In this document: piece by piece, positions 1 to 9,773 of the stretch | Layout: every line of letters starts with the position of its first letter | How positions within the stretch are numbered: the first letter of the stretch is position 1 | DNA from: Sphingomonas metalli | GTDB taxonomy: Bacteria > Pseudomonadota > Alphaproteobacteria > Sphingomonadales > Sphingomonadaceae | DNA length: 64,000 bases | Reading direction: 5' to 3' | Assembly (NCBI RefSeq): GCF_014641735.1 | Contig: NZ_BMIH01000003.1 | Location: 372,001 to 436,000 of the forward strand | Translations under genes and position numbers: made by a program | The notes under the pieces: model-generated | The model's input: the letters and a program-made list of their open reading frames with translations, nothing else | What the model was told of the DNA's origin: nothing | The model's database searches: none

Positions 1-189
1 CTCCTCTCCCTTCACCTCCGCATAGCTTTCCGCGATCGAGCCTTCGCCAAAGCGCAGGCTCTTCACCTCGGTGCCGGTCAGCGCGATCCCGGCCTCGTAG
101 ACCGTGTCGATACTGTAGTCGAACCGGGCCTTGCGGTTCTCGGCGACGATCTTCTTCTTGTCGAAGGTTGCGGGCTTGGGACGGGACAT
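1..189 (-). CDS. smpB: SsrA-binding protein SmpB (N-terminal part, runs off window)
   Basis: The first 63 codons of SmpB are present; the rest lies beyond the left edge. SmpB binds tmRNA (SsrA) and brings it to stalled ribosomes for trans-translation. The visible N-terminus carries family hallmarks: [10 protein letters not shown] at about residues 16-25 and the block [10 protein letters not shown] with the following SIAESYAEV, which build the tmRNA-binding OB fold. The start chosen is the ATG at 189, directly before the basic [13 protein letters not shown] leader typical of the family. dapA lies upstream on the same strand, as is common in alphaproteobacteria, but here an oppositely oriented SIMPL-domain gene sits between them, so simple co-transcription is doubtful. 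Identification is firm; the truncation is only due to the window edge. Confidence 0.95.
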   Translation of the reverse strand, partial: MSRPKPATFDKKKIVAENRKARFDYSIDTVYEAGIALTGTEVKSLRFGEGSIAESYAEVKGEE

Positions 190-347
190 GCGCGAGCGAT
201 GTAGGCGTCGCCGGGGTCGCTGGGAAGCGGCTGCGCGGCGGACATGCGCAAAGTCGGGACGGACCGGCAGATCGAACGCTTCGTCGCTGCTCATGCACGG
301 TTCATCGATGATACTCCATCTCTCGGCCTCTAGGCAGGAGGCTGGGC

Positions 348-1058
348 ATGGATCGGGCATGGACGCGGGGAACAGGGCTGGCATCGGCCGCGGTACTGGC
401 GGCGGGCCTGGTGGCGGGCGGCTATCTGATGGGGAACGGACTGGTTCGTGCGCATCTCGCCGACCGGTCGGTGACGGTCCGCGGCCTTGCCGAGCGCAAC
501 GTCACCGCGGATCTCGCCGTGTGGACGCTCAACTATTCGGAAGCGGGCAGCGACCTGGCGACGGTGCAGGCGCAGATCGACCGCGACACGCAGACGATCC
601 GCCGCTTCTTCGCCGCGCTCGGCTTTCCCGATTCGGCGCTCAGCCCGGCCGGCGCCGGCGTGCAGGAGAATTTCATCAACGGCGTCCAGCGCGTCACGGT
701 CAGCCAGCGGCTGCAACTGCGCACCACCGATATCGCGCGGGCACGGGCGGCGGTCGCGCGGCAGTTCGACCTCGTCCGCAACGGCGTCGTCCTGCAGGAG
801 GGGTCGGGAATGACCTACAGCTTCACCAAACTCAATGCGGTGAAGCCCGCGATGGTGGCCGAAGCCACCCGCGACGCGCGCGCGGCGGCGGAGCAGTTCG
901 CCAAGGACAGCGACACCGGCGTCGGCGGGATCAAGAGCGCGACGCAGGGCTATTTCTCCGTCGAGGCGCGCGACGGCGAGCAGGCGGGCTATGGCGTCGC
1001 CGACACGCCCTTCAAGAAGGTGCGCGTGGTGACGACGATCGACTTCTACCTGCGATGA
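348..1058 (+). CDS. SIMPL (DUF541) domain exported or anchored protein
   Basis: A 236-residue protein with an N-terminal hydrophobic segment at about residues 8-28, followed by a single SIMPL/DUF541 domain. The family signature is visible as [16 protein letters not shown] near residues 42-57. It probably acts in the periplasm or anchored to the inner membrane. SIMPL proteins have no agreed biochemical activity, although some are linked to oxidative-stress tolerance. The ATG at 348 is preceded by AGGAGG at six bases spacing, which fixes the start. The gene lies opposite dapA and smpB and splits that pair. Its stop is only 18 bases before a parS-like palindrome. No partner gene can be named. 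Confidence 0.85.
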   Translation: MDRAWTRGTGLASAAVLAAGLVAGGYLMGNGLVRAHLADRSVTVRGLAERNVTADLAVWTLNYSEAGSDLATVQAQIDRDTQTIRRFFAALGFPDSALSPAGAGVQENFINGVQRVTVSQRLQLRTTDIARARAAVARQFDLVRNGVVLQEGSGMTYSFTKLNAVKPAMVAEATRDARAAAEQFAKDSDTGVGGIKSATQGYFSVEARDGEQAGYGVADTPFKKVRVVTTIDFYLR

Positions 1059-1076
1059 GCGGCATCGACGGAGGAA

Positions 1077-1092
1077 TGTTCCACGTGGAACA
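1077..1092. promoter_or_regulatory. parS: parS-like centromere site (ParB binding)
   Basis: TGTTCCACGTGGAACA is a perfect 16-bp palindrome in the 78-bp gap between two converging genes. It matches the bacterial parS consensus TGTTNCACGTGNAACA, in the CCACGTGG variant known from Pseudomonas. It is the only such site I found in the window. parS sites cluster around the replication origin, so this suggests an origin-proximal location. No parA or parB lies in the window. Confidence 0.85.
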
Positions 1093-1136
1093 ATTGTAGA
1101 ACGCAGCTCGCCGTCGTCCGGCGGAGGTCGACTGGG

Positions 1137-2021
1137 TCAGCGCAGCCCCGCCGTCGCCAGCGCCGCGTCCACCAGCCCGCGCGAGGCCTCGCCCGCCGGC
1201 GTCATCGGCAGCCGCAGCGTCTGCGGAAAGCCCGGCCGCACCACCCCCAGCGCATATTTGGCCGGGCCGGGCGAGGCGTCGGTGAACATCGCCTCGTGCA
1301 GCGGATACAGCCGGTCGTGCAGCGCCAGCGCATCTCCCCACCGGGCCTCGGCACAGGCGGTCTGGAAGTCGGCGCATAGCCGCGGCGCGACATTGGCGGT
1401 CACCGAGATGCACCCCACCCCGCCCAGCGCGTTGAAGGGCAACGCCGTCTCGTCATTGCCGGACAACTGGATGAAGTCCGGCCCCAGCGCCAGACGGTGC
1501 TGGGTGGCGCGCGTCAGCACCCCGGTCGCATCCTTGATGCCGACGAAGACTTTCGGAAAGGCCCGAACGATCCGGATCACCGTGGCGGGCTGGATGTCCG
1601 TCACCGTCCGTCCGGGCACATTGTAGAGGATGATGGGCAACGGTGCGTCCGCCGCCAGCGCCTCGAAGTGGCGGAAGATCCCCTCCTGCGAGGGGCGGTT
1701 GTAATAGGGCGGCACCATCAGCGCCGCGGCCGCGCCGGCGTCGCGCGCGGCCGCCAGATTGGCGATCGCGACGCGCGTATCGTTCGACCCGGCCCCGGCG
1801 ATCACCGGCACCCGCCCCCGCGCCTGGTCGATGCAGACCCGCACGACATGGAAATGCTCGTCCTTGTCGAGCGTCGCCGCCTCGCCCGTCGTGCCGCAGG
1901 CGACCAGCGCCGACGAGCGTTCCGCGATCTGCCACTCGACAAGGTCGCGAAAGGCACGCTCGTCGAATCGTCCTTCGGCATCGAAGGGGGTGACGAGCGC
2001 GGGAATCGATCCGGAAAACAT
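1137..2021 (-). CDS. dapA: 4-hydroxy-tetrahydrodipicolinate synthase
   Basis: DapA condenses pyruvate with aspartate semialdehyde, the first committed step to diaminopimelate and lysine. The 294-residue length is normal for the family. Active-site residues are all present: the pyruvate-binding GTTGE loop at 43-47, Tyr133 and Arg138 in YNVPGR, and Schiff-base Lys163 in the IKDATG segment. The ATG at 2021 starts the characteristic MFSGSIPALVTPF. It is divergent from the lytic transglycosylase, with 88 bp between starts that must hold both promoters. The asd gene, which supplies its substrate, lies 29 kb away in this window. A converging parS-like site sits 45 bp beyond its stop. Confidence 0.97.
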   Translation of the reverse strand: MFSGSIPALVTPFDAEGRFDERAFRDLVEWQIAERSSALVACGTTGEAATLDKDEHFHVVRVCIDQARGRVPVIAGAGSNDTRVAIANLAAARDAGAAAALMVPPYYNRPSQEGIFRHFEALAADAPLPIILYNVPGRTVTDIQPATVIRIVRAFPKVFVGIKDATGVLTRATQHRLALGPDFIQLSGNDETALPFNALGGVGCISVTANVAPRLCADFQTACAEARWGDALALHDRLYPLHEAMFTDASPGPAKYALGVVRPGFPQTLRLPMTPAGEASRGLVDAALATAGLR

Positions 2022-2109
2022 GGCGTAGGGCGTCCTTCTTGCGACCGGAAAATAGCTTTGGCCGCATTTCGTTCAGGACAGATACGGGTGGCATGCGTAT
2101 CCTGTCCAC

Positions 2110-4146
2110 ATGATCGCACCGATGAAGACGGGCCTGTTGCTCGCCCTGCTCGCCGGCACGTCCGCCCTGCCCCAGCAGTCCGCGCCGCCGACGTCCGCGC
2201 CGCCGGGCGCCAGCCTCGACGCCTGGCTGGGCAAGCTCGGCACGCCTACTCCGAGTGCTGTCCCGACCGTGCAGCCGGTCGCACCCGCGAACACCGCCAT
2301 CGCCGCCACCATCGCCCAGTGGAAGGCGCTGCAGCAGACCGACGCGCTGCCCTTCGACAGCTATGCCGGCTTCCTCACGCTGCATCCCGGCTGGCCGGGC
2401 GAGGCGGCGAACCGGCGCGCGGCGGAGCGGCAGGCCTCGCTCGGGTCGGGATCGCCCGCCGGCATCGCCGCCTTCTTCCGCCGCTATCCGCCGACGACCA
2501 ACGCGGGCCGGGTCGCGCAGGCCAAGGCGCTGGCAGCGACCGGCGACATGGCCGGCGCCAATGCCGCGGCGCGAGCCGCTTGGCGCGGCGGCGTACTGGC
2601 GAGTGCGGACGAGAGCGCGATCCTGACCAGCTTTCCCGGCGCGCTTTCGCCCGACGATCACGACGCGCGGATGGACCAGCTGCTGTGGCAGGGCGCGACC
2701 AGCGTCGCCGCACGCCAGATCGCGCTGACCAGCCCCGCCAGGCGCCCGGTGTTCGAGGCGCGGCTCGCCTTCCGCACCAAGGCCGCGAATGCCGCCGAAC
2801 TGTCTGCGGCGACGCAGGCGCTCTATGCCGACGATCCGGGCTATATCGCCGATCGCGCCACCTGGCTGCGCGAGACGATGAGCCCGTCGGGCCGCGAGTG
2901 GCTCGCGCGGCCGCGCCGGCTCGCCGGCCTGCCCGGCAATGTCGAGAAATGGTATGAGGTGCTGCTGGTCAACGCCCGCGGCGCGGCGGCGGACAGCCAG
3001 TATCAGCTCGCCTACGACATCGCGCGGCAGGTCGACGACGCCTATCCGGCGGGCACCGACGTGTCGAAGAAGCCCTATGGCGAGCGCGACGACTATACCT
3101 CGCTGGCCTGGCTGGCGGGCTGGACGGCGCTGAAGCAGCTCGGCCGGCCGGCGGACGCGATGGTGATGTTCGATCGCTATGCCCGGGCGATCCAGTCGCC
3201 GCAGACGCGGGCCAAGGGCTTCTACTGGGCGGGCCGCGCGGCCGAGGCGGCGGGCAAGCCGGCCGAGGCCGCCGCCTTCTTCGCGCAGGCGGCGGGCAAC
3301 CGCGACTCTTTCTACGGACAGCTCGCGCTCGAGCGGACCGGCCAGCCGCTCAGCCCGCCCCCGGCGCTCTCGACCGCGGCGCTGACCCCGGCCGAGCGGT
3401 CGGCGTTCAACGCACGCGAGACGGTGCAGGCCGCGCGCTTCCTGAACAACATCGGCGACTGGCGCGACCAGACTGCCTTCATCCGCCAGATCGCCGCCGA
3501 TGTGACGAGCGAGAACGAGCATCTGCTCGCCACCGAGCTGTCGCGCCAGATCGGCCGCCCCGACCTCGCCGTGATGGTCGGGCGCAGCGCGCTCCAGAAC
3601 GGGCTGACCGACTATTCGGCCGCGGGCTTCCCCACCGTGCCGATCCCGGCGGGCTACGAGCCGCACTGGACGCTGATCCATGCGGTGTCGCGACAGGAAA
3701 GCCAGTTCGACCGGGCCGCCGTCAGCAGCGCCGGCGCGCGCGGGCTGATGCAGCTGATGCCGGCCACCGCGCGCGAGCAGGGGGCGAAGATGGGCCTGTC
3801 CTTCACGCCCGAGCAGCTGTCGACCGATCCCTTCATCTCGATCCAGCTCGGCACCGGCTATTTCAACCGGGTCTTCGCCAACTACAACAGCTGGCCGCTC
3901 ACCATCGCCGCCTACAATGCGGGCGGCGGCAATGTGAACAAGTGGCTCCGCCAGTTCGGCGACCCGCGCACCGGGCAGATCGAGATGGTCGACTGGATCG
4001 AGGCGATCCCGTTCGGCGAGACGCGCAACTATGTCCAGCGCGTGCTGGAAAACGCCGTCGTCTACGACCTGATGAACCCCGCCCGCGCCAGGAGCCAGGG
4101 CGCGGCGCGGCTGAGCTGGTATCTCGGCAAGACCCAGCCGGGCTGA
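2110..4146 (+). CDS. slt: Soluble lytic murein transglycosylase (Slt family)
   Basis: A 678-residue periplasmic lytic transglycosylase that cleaves the MurNAc-GlcNAc bond to form anhydromuropeptides. It has a short signal peptide (about residues 1-20, hydrophobic LLLALLAGTSALP), then a long helical superhelix with TPR-like repeats, as in Slt70, and a C-terminal goose-lysozyme-type SLT domain from about residue 515. The catalytic Glu is Glu530 in RQESQFD, followed by the family motif GLMQLMPATA and later the AAYNAG block. The ATG at 2110 is used, but the ATG four codons later (MKTGLLL) is an equally good start. greB follows after 13 bp, so the two are probably co-transcribed. Its products feed anhydro-MurNAc recycling, for which anmK is present at 38.2 kb. 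Confidence 0.93.
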   Translation: MIAPMKTGLLLALLAGTSALPQQSAPPTSAPPGASLDAWLGKLGTPTPSAVPTVQPVAPANTAIAATIAQWKALQQTDALPFDSYAGFLTLHPGWPGEAANRRAAERQASLGSGSPAGIAAFFRRYPPTTNAGRVAQAKALAATGDMAGANAAARAAWRGGVLASADESAILTSFPGALSPDDHDARMDQLLWQGATSVAARQIALTSPARRPVFEARLAFRTKAANAAELSAATQALYADDPGYIADRATWLRETMSPSGREWLARPRRLAGLPGNVEKWYEVLLVNARGAAADSQYQLAYDIARQVDDAYPAGTDVSKKPYGERDDYTSLAWLAGWTALKQLGRPADAMVMFDRYARAIQSPQTRAKGFYWAGRAAEAAGKPAEAAAFFAQAAGNRDSFYGQLALERTGQPLSPPPALSTAALTPAERSAFNARETVQAARFLNNIGDWRDQTAFIRQIAADVTSENEHLLATELSRQIGRPDLAVMVGRSALQNGLTDYSAAGFPTVPIPAGYEPHWTLIHAVSRQESQFDRAAVSSAGARGLMQLMPATAREQGAKMGLSFTPEQLSTDPFISIQLGTGYFNRVFANYNSWPLTIAAYNAGGGNVNKWLRQFGDPRTGQIEMVDWIEAIPFGETRNYVQRVLENAVVYDLMNPARARSQGAARLSWYLGKTQPG

Positions 4147-4159
4147 TAGGGGCGGGCGC

Positions 4160-4642
4160 ATGGATCGCCCCAATTACATCACGCCGGCCGGCTTCGCCGC
4201 GCTGCGGGCCGAGTACGAGCAGCTCTTCGCGACCGAGCGGCCGCAACTGGTCGAGACGATCAGCTGGGCGGCCGGCAACGGCGACCGGTCTGAGAATGGC
4301 GACTATATCTACGGCCGCAAGCGGCTGCGCGAGATCGACCGGCGGCTCGGCTGGCTGGCCAAGCGGATGAAGGCCGCCAAGGTCGTCGACCCTGCGCGTC
4401 AGGAGGATCGCAGCCGCGCCTGGTTCGGCGCGACGGTGACGATCGCCGACGAGGACGATGTCGAGCGCAGCCTGACGCTCGTCGGCGACGACGAGGCCGA
4501 CGCCAGGGCCGGTCGCATCGGCTGGAATGCGCCGCTCGCCCGTGCACTGCGCGGGGCCGCGGTGGGCGACCTGCGCCGGGTCGCGCTGCCGGCAGGCGAG
4601 AAGGAATATGAGGTGATCGCCGTGGCTTATCTGTCCACCTGA
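4160..4642 (+). CDS. greB: Transcription elongation factor GreB
   Basis: A 160-residue Gre factor that inserts a coiled coil into the RNA polymerase secondary channel and stimulates cleavage of backtracked RNA. The N-terminal coiled coil contains the loop GDRSENGDYIYGRKRLREID at about residues 41-60, with the acidic tip residues required for cleavage (the D and E of GDRSE). The C-terminal FKBP-like domain follows. The YGRKRLREIDRR continuation is typical of GreB rather than GreA. It follows the transglycosylase by 13 bp on the same strand, probably in one transcript. Length and start (ATG 4160) agree with the family. Confidence 0.93.
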   Translation: MDRPNYITPAGFAALRAEYEQLFATERPQLVETISWAAGNGDRSENGDYIYGRKRLREIDRRLGWLAKRMKAAKVVDPARQEDRSRAWFGATVTIADEDDVERSLTLVGDDEADARAGRIGWNAPLARALRGAAVGDLRRVALPAGEKEYEVIAVAYLST

Positions 4643-4695
4643 GGAACGGCGCGCCGGCCCAGCCCGTTGATCGCGGGCATAGCAGGAGAGCGACG

Positions 4696-4944
4696 ATGGA
4701 CGAAAATCCCCGCACCCAGACCGCGCGCGACACCGACGATCGCGAGCTGATCGAGAACGTCACCGCCGATGCCGCGGCCGGCATCATGCCCGGCAGCCGA
4801 TCCGGCCTGAACCACGATCTCGACACCCAGGCCGAGCTGAACGAGCTGATCGACGATCCCGATGGCAGCGTCCGCCCGACCAAGCAGGACGACATCAACA
4901 ACAACCAGGCCTATGCCAGCGACCGGCGCGGACAGAATAGCTGA
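4696..4944 (+). CDS. Small acidic hypothetical protein
   Basis: An 82-residue, hydrophilic, Asp/Asn-rich protein with no membrane segment or signal peptide. A good ribosome-binding site, AGGAGAG, stands before ATG 4696, and the gene fits the greB-NYN gene string on the same strand. It contains repeated Asp/Asn motifs such as ELIDDPDG and DDINNNQ and is probably largely disordered. I do not recognise a domain, although similar small proteins are common in sphingomonads. It has no obvious functional tie to its neighbours. Confidence 0.7.
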   Translation: MDENPRTQTARDTDDRELIENVTADAAAGIMPGSRSGLNHDLDTQAELNELIDDPDGSVRPTKQDDINNNQAYASDRRGQNS

Positions 4945-5001
4945 GGCGGATCGCCTGCGGGCGCTTGCGCCCGGCATGATCGGCAGCGCACAAGCGGCGG
5001 C

Positions 5002-5796
5002 ATGGAAGACACGCCCACCCGCAACGTCGCGCTGCTGATCGACGCCGACAACGCCTCGGCTGCCACGCTCGACCCGGTCCTGACCGTTTTGGCAGAACTG
5101 GGAACGGTGAACGTCCGGCGCGTCTACGGCAACTGGTCCAAGCCGGGGCTGAAGGCGTGGCGCGACATGACCGTCCGCCACGGGATCGAGCCCCAGCAGC
5201 AGTTCGACCTCACCAAGGGGAAGAACGCGACCGACATGAAGATGACGATCGATGCGATGGACCTCCTCTTCCGCGGCAAGGTGGAGGCATTCGGCATCAT
5301 GTCGTCCGATTCGGACTTCATGCCGCTGGCGATGCGGATCCGGCAGGAGGGCATTCCGGTCTACGGCTTCGGCACCAGCCGCACCCCGGAGGGGTTCCGC
5401 CGCGCCTGCACACGCTTCATCGATGTCGGCGCGCTGACCGCGGCCGCGCCGGAGCCCGCGCAGGAACCGGCAGCGGCGCCCGCCGCCAGGCCGGTCAGCA
5501 CCGACGTACCGATCACCGAATCGCTGCCGCCGGCGATCGCCGTGAGCAAGCCCAAGGTGAAGGCGCCCGTCGAACCGGAGCTGCTGCAGCTCCTGATCGA
5601 CGCCTATGACGCCTCGAAGCGCGACGAGCGGGGCTTTGTCAGCCTGTCCGCCATGGGCCAGCTCGCCGCGAACCGATCGAGCTTCGACGTCCGCAACTAC
5701 GGCTACCGCCGGCTGTCCGACCTGATCGGCGCCGTGCCCAACTTCCAGACCGAGGTGCGCGATGGCGGGCGCTCGTTCGTCAAGCGGGTTCGGTGA
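5002..5796 (+). CDS. NYN (PIN-like) nuclease-fold protein with C-terminal LOTUS/OST-HTH domain
   Basis: A 264-residue protein with two domains. Residues 8-145 form an NYN domain of the LabA/MARF1 type, with the acidic metal-binding residues visible as IDADN (Asp14, Asp16), Asp78 in NATDMK and Asp103/Asp105 in SSDSDF. These support a PIN-like RNase active site. A low-complexity Ala/Pro/Glu linker (about 147-190) leads to a C-terminal OST-HTH/LOTUS winged-helix region (about 193-264, ending RNYGYRRLSDLI and GGRSFVKRVR), a fold that binds RNA, including G-rich RNA. Together they suggest an RNA-processing or RNA-decay factor. The start is ATG 5002. Uma2 follows after 15 bp. Activity is inferred from retained residues only. 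Confidence 0.85.
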   Translation: MEDTPTRNVALLIDADNASAATLDPVLTVLAELGTVNVRRVYGNWSKPGLKAWRDMTVRHGIEPQQQFDLTKGKNATDMKMTIDAMDLLFRGKVEAFGIMSSDSDFMPLAMRIRQEGIPVYGFGTSRTPEGFRRACTRFIDVGALTAAAPEPAQEPAAAPAARPVSTDVPITESLPPAIAVSKPKVKAPVEPELLQLLIDAYDASKRDERGFVSLSAMGQLAANRSSFDVRNYGYRRLSDLIGAVPNFQTEVRDGGRSFVKRVR

Positions 5797-5811
5797 TGCT
5801 ATGGTGAGGCG

Positions 5812-6384
5812 ATGACGACGATGATCCCGATCGCGACAGAGCCGCAGCGCGTGAAGTTGCGCACGGAGGATTATCTTGCACTCGACGCTTCGGGGGCATT
5901 CGACGACTACGGCAAGACCGAATTGCTGGATGGGGAGGTCGTTTACATGAACGCCCAGCATCGGCCGCATGCCCGCATCAAGTCGCGGCTCTTCCGGCTG
6001 ATCAGTGCGGCGCTGGACAATGCCGATAGCGGACTGGAAGCCATCGTCGAGGGCTCGATCGATGCGCCCCCCCACGACGTGCCGGAGCCTGACATCGTGA
6101 TCACCAGCGAAGCCGATGGCGAAGGGCTGATACCACTCGCTTCGGTTCGGCTGGTCATTGAAGTTGCGGCTGCGTCGCTTCGTTCGGACCTGACGCGCAA
6201 GGCGACCATCTATGCAAGCCACAAGGTGCCCGAATATTGGGTGGTCGACGTCGATCACATGATATTGCACCGACACTGGCAGCCACTTCACGATGGCTAT
6301 TGTCAACGCGACGAGATCGCCTTTGGAGCCGAATGGGCCTCCGTTACCATCCCTCACCTCTCTGTCGGGACCGACCGCCTGTGA
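5812..6384 (+). CDS. Uma2 family (DUF820) endonuclease-like protein
   Basis: A 190-residue Uma2/DUF820 protein of the PD-(D/E)XK nuclease superfamily. The core is visible: ELLDGEVVYM near residues 38-47, PEPDIVI near 87-93, LVIEVAAAS near 105-113 and the Lys in TRKATIYASHKVPEYWVVD. Uma2 proteins are very abundant in cyanobacteria and patchy elsewhere, and their biological role is unproven. Base composition is visibly less G+C-rich than the flanks, suggesting later acquisition. Its last four bases overlap the GTG start of the next gene (GTGA), so the two are probably translated together. Function is family-level only. Confidence 0.85.
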   Translation: MTTMIPIATEPQRVKLRTEDYLALDASGAFDDYGKTELLDGEVVYMNAQHRPHARIKSRLFRLISAALDNADSGLEAIVEGSIDAPPHDVPEPDIVITSEADGEGLIPLASVRLVIEVAAASLRSDLTRKATIYASHKVPEYWVVDVDHMILHRHWQPLHDGYCQRDEIAFGAEWASVTIPHLSVGTDRL

Positions 6385-7202
6385 CATCGCGCCGCCTTGC
6401 CGCCGCCCTGCTCCTGCTCCTCACCGGCGCGCAGGCGCCCGGCGATCCGCATCTGCCGACGCCGACCCACGACCATATCCCGCCGCCGCTGCCGACCGGT
6501 CTGCGTGGGGGTGTGCTGATCTTCTCCAAGACCAATGCGTGGCGGCACATCGAGCACCTGCCGCATTCGGGTCCAGTGATCGCCGAAATCGCGGGGCGCT
6601 GCGCAAAGACCTTCTCGACCGAGAATGCCGCGGTCTTCAACCCGGTCGACCTCTCGCGCTTCTCGGTCGTCGTGCTCAACAGCAATAGCGGCGACGCCTT
6701 CACCCCCGCGCAGCGCGCCGCGTTTGCCGACTGGATCCGCAAGGGCGGCGGGGTGGTCGGACTGCATGCCGCGGGCGGGGACAATCGCTACGACTGGGCG
6801 GCCTATGGCGACGAGATCATCGGCGCGCTGTTCACCGGCCATCCCAACGGCGCGGACCACATCCAGCGGGCGAGCGTCCAGATCGAACAACCTGGCCATC
6901 CGGTCATGGCCGGGCTGAAGCGGCCCTGGACGCCCGAGGACGAATGGTATTCCTTCGACAAGTCGGTGCGGGGTCCCGGCGTGACGGTGCTCGCGACCCT
7001 CGACGAGGCGAGCTACAAGCCCGGCGAGAAGCTGGCGATGGGCGCAGACCACCCGATCATCTGGGCCCGCACGCTGGGCAAGGGGCGCATCGTCTATTCG
7101 GCGCTCGGCCATACGCCCGAGGCCTATGACGATCCGAATTACCGCCGCCTGATCGCCAATGCGATCCGCTGGGTGCGGCCTGGTGGCGGTCGCTGCCAGT
7201 AG
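6381..7202 (+). CDS. ThuA-like domain exported protein
   Basis: A 273-residue protein with a signal peptide (about residues 1-19, LAAALLLLLTGAQA) and a ThuA-like (glutamine-amidotransferase-fold) domain. Family landmarks are the VLIFSKTNAWRH start of the domain, the block GGGVVGLHAAGG and the terminal RIVYSALGHTPEAY...RWV. ThuA-like domains are associated with trehalose/sugar utilisation and glycoside metabolism; no reaction can be assigned here. An in-frame reading extends upstream to 6237, but the GTG at 6381 is preferred because it begins a clean signal peptide and overlaps the Uma2 stop by four bases (GTGA). The gene is followed by a 288-bp repeat-bearing gap. Confidence 0.82.
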   Translation: MTSRRLAAALLLLLTGAQAPGDPHLPTPTHDHIPPPLPTGLRGGVLIFSKTNAWRHIEHLPHSGPVIAEIAGRCAKTFSTENAAVFNPVDLSRFSVVVLNSNSGDAFTPAQRAAFADWIRKGGGVVGLHAAGGDNRYDWAAYGDEIIGALFTGHPNGADHIQRASVQIEQPGHPVMAGLKRPWTPEDEWYSFDKSVRGPGVTVLATLDEASYKPGEKLAMGADHPIIWARTLGKGRIVYSALGHTPEAYDDPNYRRLIANAIRWVRPGGGRCQ

Positions 7203-7279
7203 GCCTCCCCTTGAGGCCGAGCCACCTGGGCCGGATCGTCAATTCATCGCAGGCGCGACCGTTGCACAAGCGCCGCCAT

Positions 7280-7457
7280 CCCCGCGAAGGCGAGACCTCT
7301 GCGACGGTCTGAGTGTTCGACAACTTTCGTCCACCCCGGCGAAGACGGTGGACCAGTTTGGCGAAACTTCGCGAAAGATTACTGCCGTCTCCCAACTGGG
7401 CCCCGGCCTTCGCCGGGGTGGACGGAGGTTTTTCGGAAAGGTCTCGCCTTCGCGGGG
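7280..7457. repeat. Nested inverted-repeat element (sphingomonad-type dispersed repeat)
   Basis: This element fills most of the 288-bp gap 7203-7490. An outer perfect 19-bp inverted repeat (7280-7298 against 7439-7457) encloses an inner perfect 17-bp inverted repeat (7328-7344 against 7408-7424), and a third hairpin CCCCGGCCTTCGCCGGGG lies at 7401-7418. A 94-bp core, 7328-7421, recurs at 16292-16385 with the same length and many identical positions, so this is a dispersed family. It carries no coding frame. It looks like a REP-doublet or MITE-like unit placed between converging genes. Confidence 0.8.
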
Positions 7458-7490
7458 AAGACGCCCGGTTCAGTTTGGTTGGATCACGAT

Positions 7491-7936
7491 CTACGGCGAA
7501 TTCGACACTGCGCCTGCCGAGCGCCAGAATTTGAACGCCGCCTGCTGCTTCTCCGCGATATGGGCGGCCGCATCCGGCCCTTCCCATGGGCCCGTATAGC
7601 CGCGCTCGGCCGAACCGACCCACCAGCCCTGCCCCGGCAAACGGTCGCTTTCGCGCACGACCAGCACCGCCAGTCCCGGCTCTCCCGATGCGGCCCCGGC
7701 GGCGTCGATCGCGTCGAGCGTCCGGCACAAAGCCCGCATCTTCGGCCGGGTGAAACGATGACCGAGCGCGCGGAGGATTTCGCTGTAGCTGAGCGACCGC
7801 TCCTCCCGGGCCGCATCGAGGAGCAGCGCGCGGACGCGCGCGACGTCGGTGATGCTGCCGGGCCCTTCCGCCGGCGCGAAGCCGTTGCCGGCAAGCCAGC
7901 CGCCCAGGTCATCCCCGCGCGGCCGGCCCTTCCCCA

Positions 7937-7937
<1 letters not shown>
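7491..7937 (-). CDS. Hypothetical protein translationally coupled to ettA
   Basis: A 148-residue cytoplasmic protein of unknown function. Its ATG (7937) shares one base with the ettA stop (TGATG), so translation is probably coupled. Residues 30-80 have a winged-helix-like pattern (VRALLLDAAREERSLSYSEI, then LGHRFTRPKMRALCRTLDAI), followed by a beta stretch LAVLVVRESDRLPGQGWW. The C-terminus is rich in aromatic and charged residues (about 120-140). The motif order Y-E-I/L...VV...G-PG-G-W recalls small domains found alone or next to nucleases, but I cannot name a family. A function next to the ribosome is only a guess from the neighbour. Confidence 0.72.
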
Positions 7938-9616
<1,679 letters not shown>

Positions 9617-9773
9617 CGGGGGCACGCGCTCCGTATGTGAGGGTAGCGGGAAACTGAAGAGCGCGAGATAGCGATGGCCGTCGCCATTGGCAACGCGGCC
9701 GCATGCCGGCGCGGGGTTGCGTGCGATGCGGCAATAGCCCTACCCCTTCTTTGCCAATAATCCAGGGGATCCC

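Noticed and set aside
1453..4173. A 906-codon minus-strand frame opposite the transglycosylase
   Set aside because: It overlaps the well-supported dapA and slt genes and has no family features.
7203..7490. Possible CRISPR or short gene in the repeat-rich gap
   Set aside because: The repeats are inverted and unequal in spacing, not direct repeats with spacers, and no frame has a start signal.
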